Shown here in pieces: positions 17,028 to 25,028 of a DNA stretch of 45,158 nucleotides. A model generated the notes under the pieces. That model worked only from the letters and a program-made list of their open reading frames with translations, was not told the DNA's origin and made no database searches. This DNA comes from CAZRVH01 sp964608325 (GTDB lineage Bacteria > Patescibacteriota > Gracilibacteria > Peribacterales > Peribacteraceae). The stretch covers positions 1-45,158 of the forward strand of contig CAZSMX010000007.1 of NCBI GenBank assembly GCA_964608325.1, written 5' to 3'. Every line of letters starts with the position of its first letter. The stretch's first letter is position 1. A program made the translations under genes and the position numbers.

Positions 17028-17503
17028 ACAGGATTGCGAATGTACCGTATCAACTTGTCCGCGTTTTCCCTCATCGGCGATACGGCGTCGAACCGTCCGT
17101 CGGTTTCGTATTGCGCCGTCACGTCGGGCAGTGTGTCGTTCTCCAGGGCGTCGGCCAATTGTTCGCGGAACCGTTCATCCAGCGCAGACAGGACCCGGTC
17201 GATTTCCACTTCGTCCAGGAACGCATGATTGAGAATCGTCTGCAGGCGCGTACCGTAGGATTCCTGAACGGGTATGTCGCGCCTGCTGATCAGCAACTTG
17301 ATGGCCAGGCGGCACTCCTCTTCTTGCAAGCGGATGAACACCATCACCCTTTCCCCTTCCGTCATATCTTCCTGCGGTCCGGCTTTCTCCACTTGCTTGC
17401 GCAGGTTTTCGTTTTGAGAAAGCGCGATTCTCCAAATAGCGGTATCCACGTCGGGGGCTTCATCCGGATTCAGGCTTTCTTCTTTGGGGGCATCGATCGA
17501 CAT
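17024..17503 (-). CDS. Hypothetical protein, first of an ORFan cluster
   Basis: 159 aa from ATG 17503; acidic and helical, with EEECRLAIKLLISRRDIPVQ in the middle. No family recognised. A longer frame begins at 17527, but that start overlaps the promoter -10 (TATAGT at 17526-17531), so the transcript would begin downstream of it. ATG 17503 is therefore chosen, giving a leader of about 14 nt. It is coupled to the next gene by ATGA. Confidence 0.7.
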   Translation of the reverse strand: MSIDAPKEESLNPDEAPDVDTAIWRIALSQNENLRKQVEKAGPQEDMTEGERVMVFIRLQEEECRLAIKLLISRRDIPVQESYGTRLQTILNHAFLDEVEIDRVLSALDERFREQLADALENDTLPDVTAQYETDGRFDAVSPMRENADKLIRYIRNPV

Positions 17504-17525
17504 GGCGGAATAATGAAAAGGCATC

Positions 17526-17553
17526 ACTATACGCTTACGGACTCGATCTTCAA
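17526..17553 (-). promoter_or_regulatory. Promoter of the ORFan cluster
   Basis: On the minus strand, TTGAAG (17548-17553), a 16-nt spacer and TATAGT (17526-17531). It is back-to-back with the uvrB promoter (17580-17608), leaving 26 bp between the two -35 elements. Confidence 0.65.
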
Positions 17554-17579
17554 GAAACCCCTCTTTTGCCGGGGAACCG

Positions 17580-17608
17580 TTGGACTGGGCTTTCCTTTGC
17601 TGTAGAAT
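17580..17608 (+). promoter_or_regulatory. Promoter of uvrB
   Basis: TTGGAC (17580-17585), a 17-nt spacer and TAGAAT (17603-17608), only 8 nt before ATG 17617. It predicts a leaderless mRNA. No obvious LexA-type operator is seen. Confidence 0.7.
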
Positions 17609-17616
17609 GTCCGTTC

Positions 17617-19596
17617 ATGCAGAACAAGCCCTTCAAGCTCGTCTCTCCGTTTCAGCCGACAGGTGATCAGCCGGCGGCTATCGACAAGCTCATCAAAGGC
17701 ATCAGGAACGGCGAGAAGCACCAGACGCTGCTGGGCGCCACGGGAACCGGAAAGACCTTCACGGTGGCCAACATCGTGCAGGAATTGCAGCGCCCCACGC
17801 TGGTCCTGGCCCACAACAAAACCCTGGCCGCGCAGCTGTGTTCCGAGTTCCAGAACTTCTTCCCGGACAACGCCGTCAGCTACTTCGTGTCCTATTACGA
17901 CTACTACCAACCGGAGGCGTACGTCCCGCACACCGATACGTACATCGAGAAAGACGCCTCCATCAACGACGAGATCGACAAGTTTCGCCACGCCGCCACG
18001 TTCAACCTGCTCACCCGCAGGGACGTGCTCATCGTCGCGTCCGTCTCGTGCATCTACGGCCTCGGTAACGTGGAGGATTACGAGGCACTCGCCATCAAAT
18101 TGGAACGGGGCATGCCGATGCAGCGCGACAAACTGCTGCGCCGCCTGACGGATATCCAATACAGGCGTTCGAACATGGAATTCAAGCAGCGCATGTTCCA
18201 CGTGCTGGGCGACACCGTCGAAATTTTCCCGCCGAACGCCGATACCGTCATCCGCATCGAGATGCCGTTCGACGAAATCGAGGTGATCCAGGAAGTGGAC
18301 AGCTTCACCGGCGAAGTGCTCCAGGAATTGCAGGAAGTGATGATTTTCCCCGCCGCGCACAACGTGACGAGCAAGGAGAAGATCGACGGCGCGGTCGAAG
18401 GGATCCTCGCCGAGATGAAGGAGCAGGAGCAGATGTTCCTGAAGGCCGGCGAATTCGCCAAAGCCGAGCGCATCCGCATGCGCACCGAGTACGACATCGA
18501 GATGCTGAAGGAAACGGGGTACTGCACGGGTATCGAGAACTACGTCCGCTACCTGGAGGGCACGCCCCCGGGCCAGCCGCCTTCCACCCTGCTCGATTAC
18601 TTCCCCGACGACTTCCTCCTCTTCGCCGACGAATCCCACATCACCATCCCCCAGATCGGAGGCATGCACGAGGGAAACTTCAGCCGCAAGCAGACGCTCA
18701 TCGACTACGGTTTCCGCCTGCCGTCCTCCCACGACAACCGCCCGCTGAAGTTCCAGGAATTCGAGCAGCGCATCGGGCAGGCCGTGTACGTGTCCGCCAC
18801 GCCCAGTAAGTACGAATACGCCCACACGCCCAAGGAGCACATCGTGGAACAGATCATCCGACCTACGGGATTGCTCGATCCCCCGGTGACCGTGAAGCCG
18901 ACGAAGCACCAGATCGACGACATCACCAAGGAGGTACAGGAAACCATCAAGCGCGGCGAGCGCGTACTCATCACCACGCTCACGAAGAAGTCCGCCGAGG
19001 ACCTGAGCAAGTACCTGCACGAGGGTGGCTACAAGGTGCGCTACCTGCACAGCGACATCGAAACCATGGAGCGCATCGAGATCCTGCGCCAGCTGCGTAC
19101 GGGCGATATCGACATCCTGGTGGGCATCAACCTGCTGCGCGAAGGATTGGACCTCCCGGAGGTGAGCTACATCGCCATTTTGGACGCGGACAAGCAGGGC
19201 TTCCTGCGTTCGCGCGATGCATTGATCCAGATCATCGGCCGCGCGGCGCGCAACATCCACGGCCACGTGACGCTGTACGCCGACAAGATGACCGACGCCA
19301 TGACGGGTGCCATCGGCGAGACGAACCGCCGTCGCGCCATCCAGGAGGCGTATAACAAGGAGCACGGCATCACGCCGAAGACGATCGAGAAGGCCATCCG
19401 CGACATCGCGGAGGAAGGCAAGAAGCTGGAGCTGCGCCGCCCCAAGCACGACCACACGAAGATCCCGAAAGACGAGAAGAAGCGTCTCATGGCCGAGCTG
19501 GAACAGCAGATGGAAATCGCCTCCGAGAACTTGGAGTTCGAGAAAGCGGCGGATCTCCGCGACGAGATCGAATTGATCCGGAGGGAGCTCGTCTGA
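17617..19596 (+). CDS. uvrB: Excinuclease ABC subunit B
   Basis: The 659-aa DNA-damage helicase loads onto lesions delivered by UvrA and recruits UvrC. Seen: Walker A GATGTGKTF (about 40-48), the beta-hairpin region VSYYDYYQPEAYVP, helicase motifs VSATPSKYE, NLLREGLDLPEVS and QIIGRAARN, and a C-terminal UVR domain (NLEFEKAADLRDEI) for UvrC contact. ATG 17617 gives the conserved MQNKPFKLVSPFQPTGDQP start; a longer in-frame start at 17566 would precede the promoter -10. It ends exactly where galU ends on the other strand (TGATCA). Confidence 0.98.
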   Translation: MQNKPFKLVSPFQPTGDQPAAIDKLIKGIRNGEKHQTLLGATGTGKTFTVANIVQELQRPTLVLAHNKTLAAQLCSEFQNFFPDNAVSYFVSYYDYYQPEAYVPHTDTYIEKDASINDEIDKFRHAATFNLLTRRDVLIVASVSCIYGLGNVEDYEALAIKLERGMPMQRDKLLRRLTDIQYRRSNMEFKQRMFHVLGDTVEIFPPNADTVIRIEMPFDEIEVIQEVDSFTGEVLQELQEVMIFPAAHNVTSKEKIDGAVEGILAEMKEQEQMFLKAGEFAKAERIRMRTEYDIEMLKETGYCTGIENYVRYLEGTPPGQPPSTLLDYFPDDFLLFADESHITIPQIGGMHEGNFSRKQTLIDYGFRLPSSHDNRPLKFQEFEQRIGQAVYVSATPSKYEYAHTPKEHIVEQIIRPTGLLDPPVTVKPTKHQIDDITKEVQETIKRGERVLITTLTKKSAEDLSKYLHEGGYKVRYLHSDIETMERIEILRQLRTGDIDILVGINLLREGLDLPEVSYIAILDADKQGFLRSRDALIQIIGRAARNIHGHVTLYADKMTDAMTGAIGETNRRRAIQEAYNKEHGITPKTIEKAIRDIAEEGKKLELRRPKHDHTKIPKDEKKRLMAELEQQMEIASENLEFEKAADLRDEIELIRRELV

Positions 19597-20412
19597 TCAG
19601 CCCAACGCGATCACCGCTTCCTTGTAGCCCTTCGGGTTGCCCGTGTCGTAGCGCGTGCCTTCGAATTCGTAGCCGTGGATGGGCGTTTTGCCGAGCCTTC
19701 CGATGAGCGCGTCGATGAGGCGGATCTCGCCGTCCTTGCCGCTCTTCGTTTCCGGCAGCACGTCGATCACTTCCTTCGGAATCACGTATTTACCGACGAT
19801 GCCGAGCGTGCTGGGCGCCTCTTCCGGTTTGGGTTTCTCCACGAGGCCCGTCACGGTCTTCAGCCTGCCGTTCGAGAGAGATTCGTCCACCGACACGATG
19901 CCGTAACTGCTCACGCGCTCTTTGGGGACGTTTTCCAGCGCGAGGATGGCGGCATTGGCGGGTGCATCCTTCGCTGCGCGCACAAGCTGCTGCAGGCCGT
20001 TTTCCTTGCCCACGATGAGGTCGTCCCCGAAGAGGACGGCCACGCTCTCCGTCGTCACCCACTCCTTCGCCTGCAGGATCGCATGCCCGTCTCCCAACTG
20101 TTCGTTTTGGTACACATGCGAAAAGCGGATGCTGTCGTACCTTTGAAGTTGCGCCAGCAATTCCGTTTTTCCTTTCGCTTCCAAGATCTTTTCCAGCACC
20201 ATGTCCCGCTCGAAATATTTCAAAATCGTTTCTTTTCCCGGATTGATCACGAAACAAATATCGGTGATGCCGACGCTGAGACATTCGTCCACGAGATGCC
20301 CGATGACGGGGGTTGTGCCTATTGGCAACAGTTCCTTGGCGACGATTTTCGTCCAAGGCAGGAAACGCGTTCCAAGGCCCGCAACGGGCAAAATGGCTTG
20401 TGTTATTGGCAT
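19597..20412 (-). CDS. galU: UTP--glucose-1-phosphate uridylyltransferase
   Basis: The 271-aa nucleotidyltransferase makes UDP-glucose from UTP and glucose-1-phosphate. The N-terminal signature LPVAGLGTRFLPWTKIVAKE (uridylyltransferase G-x-G-T-R-x-L-P-x-T-K), the VLFGDDLI metal motif and GLVEKPKPEEAPS are present. It probably supplies UDP-sugars to the glycosyltransferases in this region. ATG 20412 is chosen for the conserved N-terminus and for a -10-like TAGACT (20420-20425) ending 7 nt upstream; the longer frame to 20457 is unlikely. It is convergent with uvrB with zero spacing. Confidence 0.95.
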   Translation of the reverse strand: MPITQAILPVAGLGTRFLPWTKIVAKELLPIGTTPVIGHLVDECLSVGITDICFVINPGKETILKYFERDMVLEKILEAKGKTELLAQLQRYDSIRFSHVYQNEQLGDGHAILQAKEWVTTESVAVLFGDDLIVGKENGLQQLVRAAKDAPANAAILALENVPKERVSSYGIVSVDESLSNGRLKTVTGLVEKPKPEEAPSTLGIVGKYVIPKEVIDVLPETKSGKDGEIRLIDALIGRLGKTPIHGYEFEGTRYDTGNPKGYKEAVIALG

Positions 20413-20441
20413 GGCCAGGAGTCTACGCGAGACCCCCTGTT

Positions 20442-20470
20442 TTGACAAAAAAATCAAAAACGACTATACT
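20442..20470 (+). promoter_or_regulatory. Promoter of the 20504 gene
   Basis: Consensus TTGACA (20442-20447), 17-nt spacer, TATACT (20465-20470). The leader is about 27 nt, without a Shine-Dalgarno. It is divergent from the galU promoter. Confidence 0.75.
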
Positions 20471-20503
20471 GGCTAGAAATTCACATCCATACCCACACCC
20501 GTT

Positions 20504-20779
20504 ATGTCACCTGCTGAAAAGAACGACGCGATGGCTCTGTCCCACCTCGGCGAGGCCTACACGCTCGCCGCGGAACTGGAAAAATTGCACGAACTTTCCA
20601 AGTGGACGACCGAGATCATCGAGGATGCGCGCGACAAGGCCGCCCGTCTCTCGGGACTCATCCATGTCATCCACCAGCATAACTACGACCAGTACACGGG
20701 CGACGAGGCGGTGGTGCCCAACCTGGAGGAAAAGCTGAACGATACGTACGTCGGCGTGCTCTATCACACGGCGGCCTAA
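20504..20779 (+). CDS. Hypothetical small helical protein, 91 aa
   Basis: Soluble and mostly helical (MALSHLGEAYTLAAELEKLH, then ELSKWTTEIIEDARDKAARL). No family recognised. It is a complete stand-alone unit: strong promoter (20442-20470) and strong terminator (20807-20838), suggesting high expression. Confidence 0.75.
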   Translation: MSPAEKNDAMALSHLGEAYTLAAELEKLHELSKWTTEIIEDARDKAARLSGLIHVIHQHNYDQYTGDEAVVPNLEEKLNDTYVGVLYHTAA

Positions 20780-20806
20780 CAATCGCATCAAGCCATGATG
20801 AAACGA

Positions 20807-20838
20807 GGCCGGCCCGCGAAGGGGTCGGTCTTTTTTTG
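20807..20838 (+). terminator. Intrinsic terminator of the 20504 gene
   Basis: GGCCGGCCC pairs with GGGGTCGGTC across a short GCGA-type loop (with G-U pairs), followed by seven Ts. Confidence 0.8.
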
Positions 20839-20849
20839 TTCCGATGCTT

Positions 20850-21320
20850 TTATCCCTCGCTGATCCTCACGATCTTCACCTTCTCCTCCTTCGGGATGAG
20901 GATCTTCAGGATGCACTCCTTGTTGAACGTCGCCTTTACCTTCTTCGGGTCGATGGCGAAGGGCAGCGTGACGCTGCGGGCGAACTCCCCCCAGAAACAT
21001 TCCTGCAGGTAGTACTGGTCCGCGGGAATGTTATCCGTCTGCTGGCGCACGCCGCGGATGGTGAGCACGTTGTCCGCGATCTCGATGTCGATGTCGCTCA
21101 GGCGGATACCCGCGATGGCGGCTTTGATGATGTAGTAGTTATCCTGCTCGTAAATATCCACAGCTACTTGTCCTTGCTGTTTCTTTCCCGTTGCATTGCT
21201 TCCCTGTTGTTTCAGCGGCGGAACTCCTCCGGAAAAATTTGTCGGTGTTACGCCTTCCTCCTGCAACTCGTCTTGCCCGAGGTTTGAGAAAATGCCGTGA
21301 AATGGAAACGACGATGACAT
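20850..21320 (-). CDS. Hsp20 / alpha-crystallin family small heat-shock protein
   Basis: 156 aa. A disordered N-terminal arm (about 1-50) is followed by an alpha-crystallin domain: VAVDIYEQDNYYIIKAAIAG, IEIADNVLTIRGVRQQ, then FWGEFARSVTLPFAIDPKKV and ATFNKECILKILIPK. It is an ATP-independent holdase that prevents aggregation. A DnaJ homologue lies 4 kb away, but no DnaK or GrpE is in the window. A TACAAT lies 11 nt before ATG 21320 with GAGGA between, so the leader is short. Confidence 0.93.
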   Translation of the reverse strand: MSSSFPFHGIFSNLGQDELQEEGVTPTNFSGGVPPLKQQGSNATGKKQQGQVAVDIYEQDNYYIIKAAIAGIRLSDIDIEIADNVLTIRGVRQQTDNIPADQYYLQECFWGEFARSVTLPFAIDPKKVKATFNKECILKILIPKEEKVKIVRISEG

Positions 21321-21499
21321 GTCCTCGTTACATTGTATGCGTCGTCGCTATCCTCAGGCAAAAATCACGAGTGGCGCGAATGAAAAATGATGAGCTATTG
21401 CACAAGGAATGTATTCTCGTTTTTGAAAATCACCTTGCGCGGAGAGATGCCGGACGTAAGATTTGATTCCTGAATTTTTTCAGCTACCATCCAATTCCC

Positions 21500-21724
21500 A
21501 TGACAGCCGTCACCCTTCGCAATCACATCAGGAGACTCCGCTTTGAGAAGGGAATGACGCAAGAGGAGCTTGCTTTGCGCACGGGTGTGAGCCGACAAAC
21601 GATCATGAGCATCGAACGCGGACAGACGAATCCTTCCGTGTTGCTTGCGTACAAGATTTCCGCCGCGCTCGGAGTGCTGATCACGGAGGTGTTTGATATG
21701 GACGGGAAGTTAGCACCGGTCTGA
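21500..21724 (+). CDS. XRE/Cro-CI family transcriptional regulator, 74 aa
   Basis: A minimal HTH_3 protein: LRNHIRRLRFEKGMTQEELA, then LRTGVSRQTIMSIERGQTNP, with the recognition helix in VSRQTIMSIERG. It resembles the YozG-type small regulators, often toxin-linked or acting on neighbours, but no toxin gene is adjacent. A -10-like TACCAT (21485-21490) ends 9 nt before ATG 21500, with a TTGATT 16 nt further up; probably leaderless. It is followed by a hairpin terminator. Confidence 0.92.
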   Translation: MTAVTLRNHIRRLRFEKGMTQEELALRTGVSRQTIMSIERGQTNPSVLLAYKISAALGVLITEVFDMDGKLAPV

Positions 21725-21727
21725 AGC

Positions 21728-21758
21728 GTGAAAGACAAACCTCCGGTTTTTCTTTCAC
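21728..21758 (+). terminator. Hairpin terminator after the XRE gene
   Basis: GTGAAAGA/TCTTTCAC arms enclose AAACC/GGTTT around a TCC loop, giving about 13 bp with T-rich 3' arm. A hairpin of similar design lies at 35328-35358. Confidence 0.65.
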
Positions 21759-21849
21759 GGGCTATCTTTTCGGTAAGGAGTGTCTCCACTTCGCGTCCTT
21801 CGACGAAGGCTCAGGATAAACTCGCGCTCGTTCGACACGATTATGTGAT

Positions 21850-23484
21850 TTAGGCTGCTAATCGTAAATCTTGAAGCATTAATTGTGGATTCGCTTTTCC
21901 GTTCCACGTATCCACATTGAGTCGGTAGACGAGATCGACGGGTTTGTTGATGTGGTCGATGAACCTGCCGAGGTTGAACCCGATGAGTTTGCAGTGCGCC
22001 GCGTAGGCCTGCAGGTGCTGCCCCTCCCCTCCCACCGTGCGCGGGAAGCTGAGCGTCACGCCGCGCGACAGGAACAGCGGCTCGCTGTTTCCCTGTCCGA
22101 AGGGTTCCAACTGCGACAGTGACGAGCAGAAAGGCACGGAGACGGCATGGATAGGGAGCGTGGCGTCGATCGCCAGCGTCGGCACGAGCTCGTCTTGCGA
22201 TACCTTCGAACGAACGTCTTCGTCCATGGTGCGCGCGATGTCGGCCAGGTTCTCTTTCTTGAAGGAGCATCCCGCGGCTTGCGCGTGTCCGCCGAACGTC
22301 GCGAGAAGCGATGCGATGCGCCTGAGTCCTTCCGTCACATGGTAGAACGGAGTTGATCGAAGGGAAGCGACGCAGTCTTCGCCCTTGATGTTCGCAGCCA
22401 TCGACGGACGCCCGAATCGTTCCGTCAGCTTCCCCGAAATCAGCCCCAGGATGCCCGGCGGATAGTCTTCGCTGGCGACGCAGAGGAACGCGGGGAGCGA
22501 CGCGTGGTCCAGCGTTCCTGTGGGATCGATCGACTGCAGCGCGTGTTCGATGCAACGGGCGGTTTCGGCCTGGCGTTCCACATTCAGCTGTTCCAATGTT
22601 TGCATTCCGTCGCCTCCTTCTAAAATCGCGGACAGCGCCAGCGTCGGGTCCGCCATGCGGCCGGCGGCGTTGATACGCGGCGCGACCCGGAATGCGACGT
22701 CGGTACTGGTCAGCCGTTGGCCCCGGGACACGCTTGCGAGCATCTGTTGCAACGGCGACGGCGCCAGTCGGTTCATGGCCGCGAGACCCTCTGTCACGAG
22801 CCTGCGGTTGTCCCCGCGCAGCGTCACGACGTCGGCGATGGTGCCGATGGCCGCGAGTGCGAGGTCTTCTTCGCGCCCCGCCCACATGTCTTTCTCCAGT
22901 TCGTGCAGGAACGCGAAGACGACGCCCGCCGCCGAAGGGGGGTGGGGGGTCGGGTGTTGGGCGAGGGACGGATGCAGCACGGCGTGCGCGGGCGGACGCT
23001 GCGTGAAATGGTGGTGGTCCAGTACGATCACGTCCATTCCCTTCGCCTTTGCCGTTTCTATTTCCGCATGCGACGCGACTCCGGTATCCACGGTGAAGAG
23101 CAACGTCACCCCCGCGTTCGCGAATTCCTCCACGTGTTTCATCTTCAATCCGTAGCCGTCGTGCATGCGGTGCGGTAGGCGGACGATGGGTTCCACGCCG
23201 TTCCTGCGGAAGAACCGCAGCATCTGGGCCGTCGACGTGATGCCGTCGCAGTCGTAGTCGCCGAAAATCGCGATCGTCTCCCCGTCCGCTATTCCCTTCC
23301 TCGTTCGTTCCGCCGCCAGGGTCGCCTCGGGGTATTGGGCCGGTGAGATCCAGGAGACCGTCGCATCGTTCTCCAGCGCCCGTTCCAGGCCCATGCGTTT
23401 CACGAAGGACGGCATATCCGCCTGCGCGATATCGAGCGCGGGTTCCATCCATCGCTTGCCGGTCAAAGAAAGAGGGGCGGTCAC
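21850..23484 (-). CDS. recJ: Single-stranded-DNA exonuclease RecJ
   Basis: The 544-aa DHH/DHHA1 phosphoesterase degrades ssDNA 5' to 3' in recombination and repair. Seen: IAIFGDYDCDGITSTA (71-86), TVDTGVAS (131-138), the DHH motif at 156-158, and the DHHA1 GGHAQAAGCSF. The C-terminal OB-like part is present. Residues about 170-185 (HPSLAQHPTPHPPSA) are encoded by a G-rich dispersed repeat (22937-22973) that replaces the usual linker. The start is probably GTG 23484, 6 nt after a -10-like TAGCCT. Confidence 0.95.
   Translation of the reverse strand: MTAPLSLTGKRWMEPALDIAQADMPSFVKRMGLERALENDATVSWISPAQYPEATLAAERTRKGIADGETIAIFGDYDCDGITSTAQMLRFFRRNGVEPIVRLPHRMHDGYGLKMKHVEEFANAGVTLLFTVDTGVASHAEIETAKAKGMDVIVLDHHHFTQRPPAHAVLHPSLAQHPTPHPPSAAGVVFAFLHELEKDMWAGREEDLALAAIGTIADVVTLRGDNRRLVTEGLAAMNRLAPSPLQQMLASVSRGQRLTSTDVAFRVAPRINAAGRMADPTLALSAILEGGDGMQTLEQLNVERQAETARCIEHALQSIDPTGTLDHASLPAFLCVASEDYPPGILGLISGKLTERFGRPSMAANIKGEDCVASLRSTPFYHVTEGLRRIASLLATFGGHAQAAGCSFKKENLADIARTMDEDVRSKVSQDELVPTLAIDATLPIHAVSVPFCSSLSQLEPFGQGNSEPLFLSRGVTLSFPRTVGGEGQHLQAYAAHCKLIGFNLGRFIDHINKPVDLVYRLNVDTWNGKANPQLMLQDLRLAA
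22937..22973 (+). repeat. G-rich dispersed repeat inside recJ
   Basis: Runs of G joined by GTCGGGTGTTGGGCGAGGGA match GTCGGGTGTGGGGCGTAGGA at 3440-3459 closely. It lies on the non-coding strand of recJ. Confidence 0.65.
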
Positions 23485-23531
23485 CTACGGAGGCTACCAG
23501 ATCCCCTCTTGCGAGTCTGCGGTTCGGGAAA

Positions 23532-23945
23532 TTATTTCTGCGCGAGATCGATGCGTCCCGAGCGGGCGAATGCGACCGTCGCGACCGTCGCGATGCCGAG
23601 CAACGCGAGGGCGATCGCCGTTTCCGGACCCGTGTGTGACATGGCGGGTGCGCCGCTGTGGAGCGTCTCACCGGTCGGGGCCTGATACGTGGTCTGGCGG
23701 TTCTCGATGCGCTGCAGGATGCGCTCTTCGCGCGGTGTCAGGAACGTGCTGTCCGGTTCCGTCGCGACGGAAGAGACGGAGGAAGAGGCTTTGCTGCTTG
23801 GTGCGGAGGACGCGGCTCCGTGTAGTCCGTCATCGATGATCACATCGTCTTTCCCGAACAGCACGTCCTCCGGTTCCACGTAGGCGTGGACGGTTCCGGG
23901 GAGGAACAGAACGGCGGCCAGAACGGTCAGTGCAAAGTGTTTCAT
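23532..23945 (-). CDS. Secreted/anchored protein with C-terminal GPET sorting-like signal
   Basis: 137 aa. A signal peptide (MKHFALTVLAAVLFLPGTVHA) is followed by a short Ser-rich region, a conserved-looking TPREERILQRIENR segment, and a C-terminal tripartite end: SHTGPETAIAL, hydrophobic helix, then Arg-containing tail. The same SGPET-helix-basic-tail pattern ends the 1123-aa protein at 26219-29590. This resembles LPXTG-type or related cell-surface sorting signals, but no sortase is in the window. An alternative start is ATG 23951. No family recognised. Confidence 0.7.
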   Translation of the reverse strand: MKHFALTVLAAVLFLPGTVHAYVEPEDVLFGKDDVIIDDGLHGAASSAPSSKASSSVSSVATEPDSTFLTPREERILQRIENRQTTYQAPTGETLHSGAPAMSHTGPETAIALALLGIATVATVAFARSGRIDLAQK

Positions 23946-23967
23946 AGGCATAGGGTGGAGGAGGGGC

Positions 23968-24966
23968 TTAACAATCGGTACCTTCCTTGGAGAGGCATTG
24001 GACGAATTCCTCGTAGTCCGTGATGCCGTCGTCATTCGAATCCTTGTTCCTCGGATTCGTCTCGTCGGTATCGATTTCGCCGTTGAGGTTTTCGTCTTCC
24101 CCTTTGTAGATGGTTTTACCGTTGGGCAGGCGGATGCGGCACTGGCCGTCGCAGAGCTTGTCCTTATCCGTATCCTGTTCGATAGGACTCGTTTCGCCCG
24201 GGTCCACGCGTCCGTTGAGGTTCTTGTCCTCGAACCCGTCGATGAGTCCGTCGCTATCACTGTCGCGGATCAGCGGGTTGCTGTGATTCTTGTATTCGAT
24301 GCCGTCCGGGAGTCCGTCGCCGTCCGTGTCGGCAAGCGTCGGATCCGTGGCGATTTCCTGCTCCAACTTGATGTTCAATCCGTCTCCGTCCTGATCCGCA
24401 CCGATCGCCAGGTTTTCCTCCGTCATGATGTAACACATTTCATCCGCCCGGAAGACTTCCACCTGGTGGCGGATCGTTCCCTTGGCTGCCGGCTGGTTCA
24501 GGCGGCGCAGGGTGGCTTTCGTGGGAGGTGTGAACGGGGAAAGAGTCGGCTTTGCCGCAGCCTTGCGCGCGGCGCGCACTTCGCGCTCCTTCTCGGACAG
24601 GAACAGGAGGCGCTTGGATCCGATACGGGTATTTACCACCGAGGGATCGTCGTTCTCGTCGAAACAGTATCCCCAATAACGCACCAATTTTCCGCGCTGC
24701 CCGAACAACGTCTCGCGGCTGATATCGGTGACGGAATCCGGCACATGGAACACCACGTTCGTATCCGCGGGGATCAAGGCGCCGCTCATAACCTCTGGCT
24801 GGTCAATGAAAAGCCATTTCGGTTCCGGCTTGGGAAGGATGCGCGCGGATACGTCGTCCCATCCCTGCATGTAGGTCACTCCCGCCGCCGCGAGGCATGC
24901 GGCTGCAAGCGTCAGCGTGAGCAAACGGAGGGCGACATGGCGGTGTTCGGCGTGTGTTTCGGACAT
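23968..24966 (-). CDS. Secreted protein with thrombospondin type 3-like calcium repeats
   Basis: 332 aa. A transmembrane/signal helix (about 10-33) anchors the protein. The middle is unassigned. The C-terminal third (about 195-332) is a string of Asp-rich repeats: DQDGDGLN, DTDGDGLPDGIEY, DSDSDGLIDGFEDKNLNG, DTDKDKLCDGQC and DSNDDGITDYEEF, the calcium-binding thrombospondin type 3/EF-hand-like pattern of surface proteins. ATG 24966 is 6 nt after TATACT (24973-24978), so probably leaderless. Confidence 0.85.
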   Translation of the reverse strand: MSETHAEHRHVALRLLTLTLAAACLAAAGVTYMQGWDDVSARILPKPEPKWLFIDQPEVMSGALIPADTNVVFHVPDSVTDISRETLFGQRGKLVRYWGYCFDENDDPSVVNTRIGSKRLLFLSEKEREVRAARKAAAKPTLSPFTPPTKATLRRLNQPAAKGTIRHQVEVFRADEMCYIMTEENLAIGADQDGDGLNIKLEQEIATDPTLADTDGDGLPDGIEYKNHSNPLIRDSDSDGLIDGFEDKNLNGRVDPGETSPIEQDTDKDKLCDGQCRIRLPNGKTIYKGEDENLNGEIDTDETNPRNKDSNDDGITDYEEFVQCLSKEGTDC

Positions 24967-25028
24967 CACATTAGTATAGCAGAAATCGGGGTTCTCTTCC
25001 AGGCCCCTTTTCGCTATCCTATGCCCAA

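Noticed and set aside
17526..17608. LexA/SOS control of uvrB
   Set aside because: No GAAC-N4-GTTC or CTGT-N8-ACAG palindrome is visible in the promoter interval.
17527..19455. Long open frame antisense to uvrB
   Set aside because: It lies entirely opposite the conserved uvrB, has a composition typical of antisense shadows in GC-rich genes, and shows no domain.
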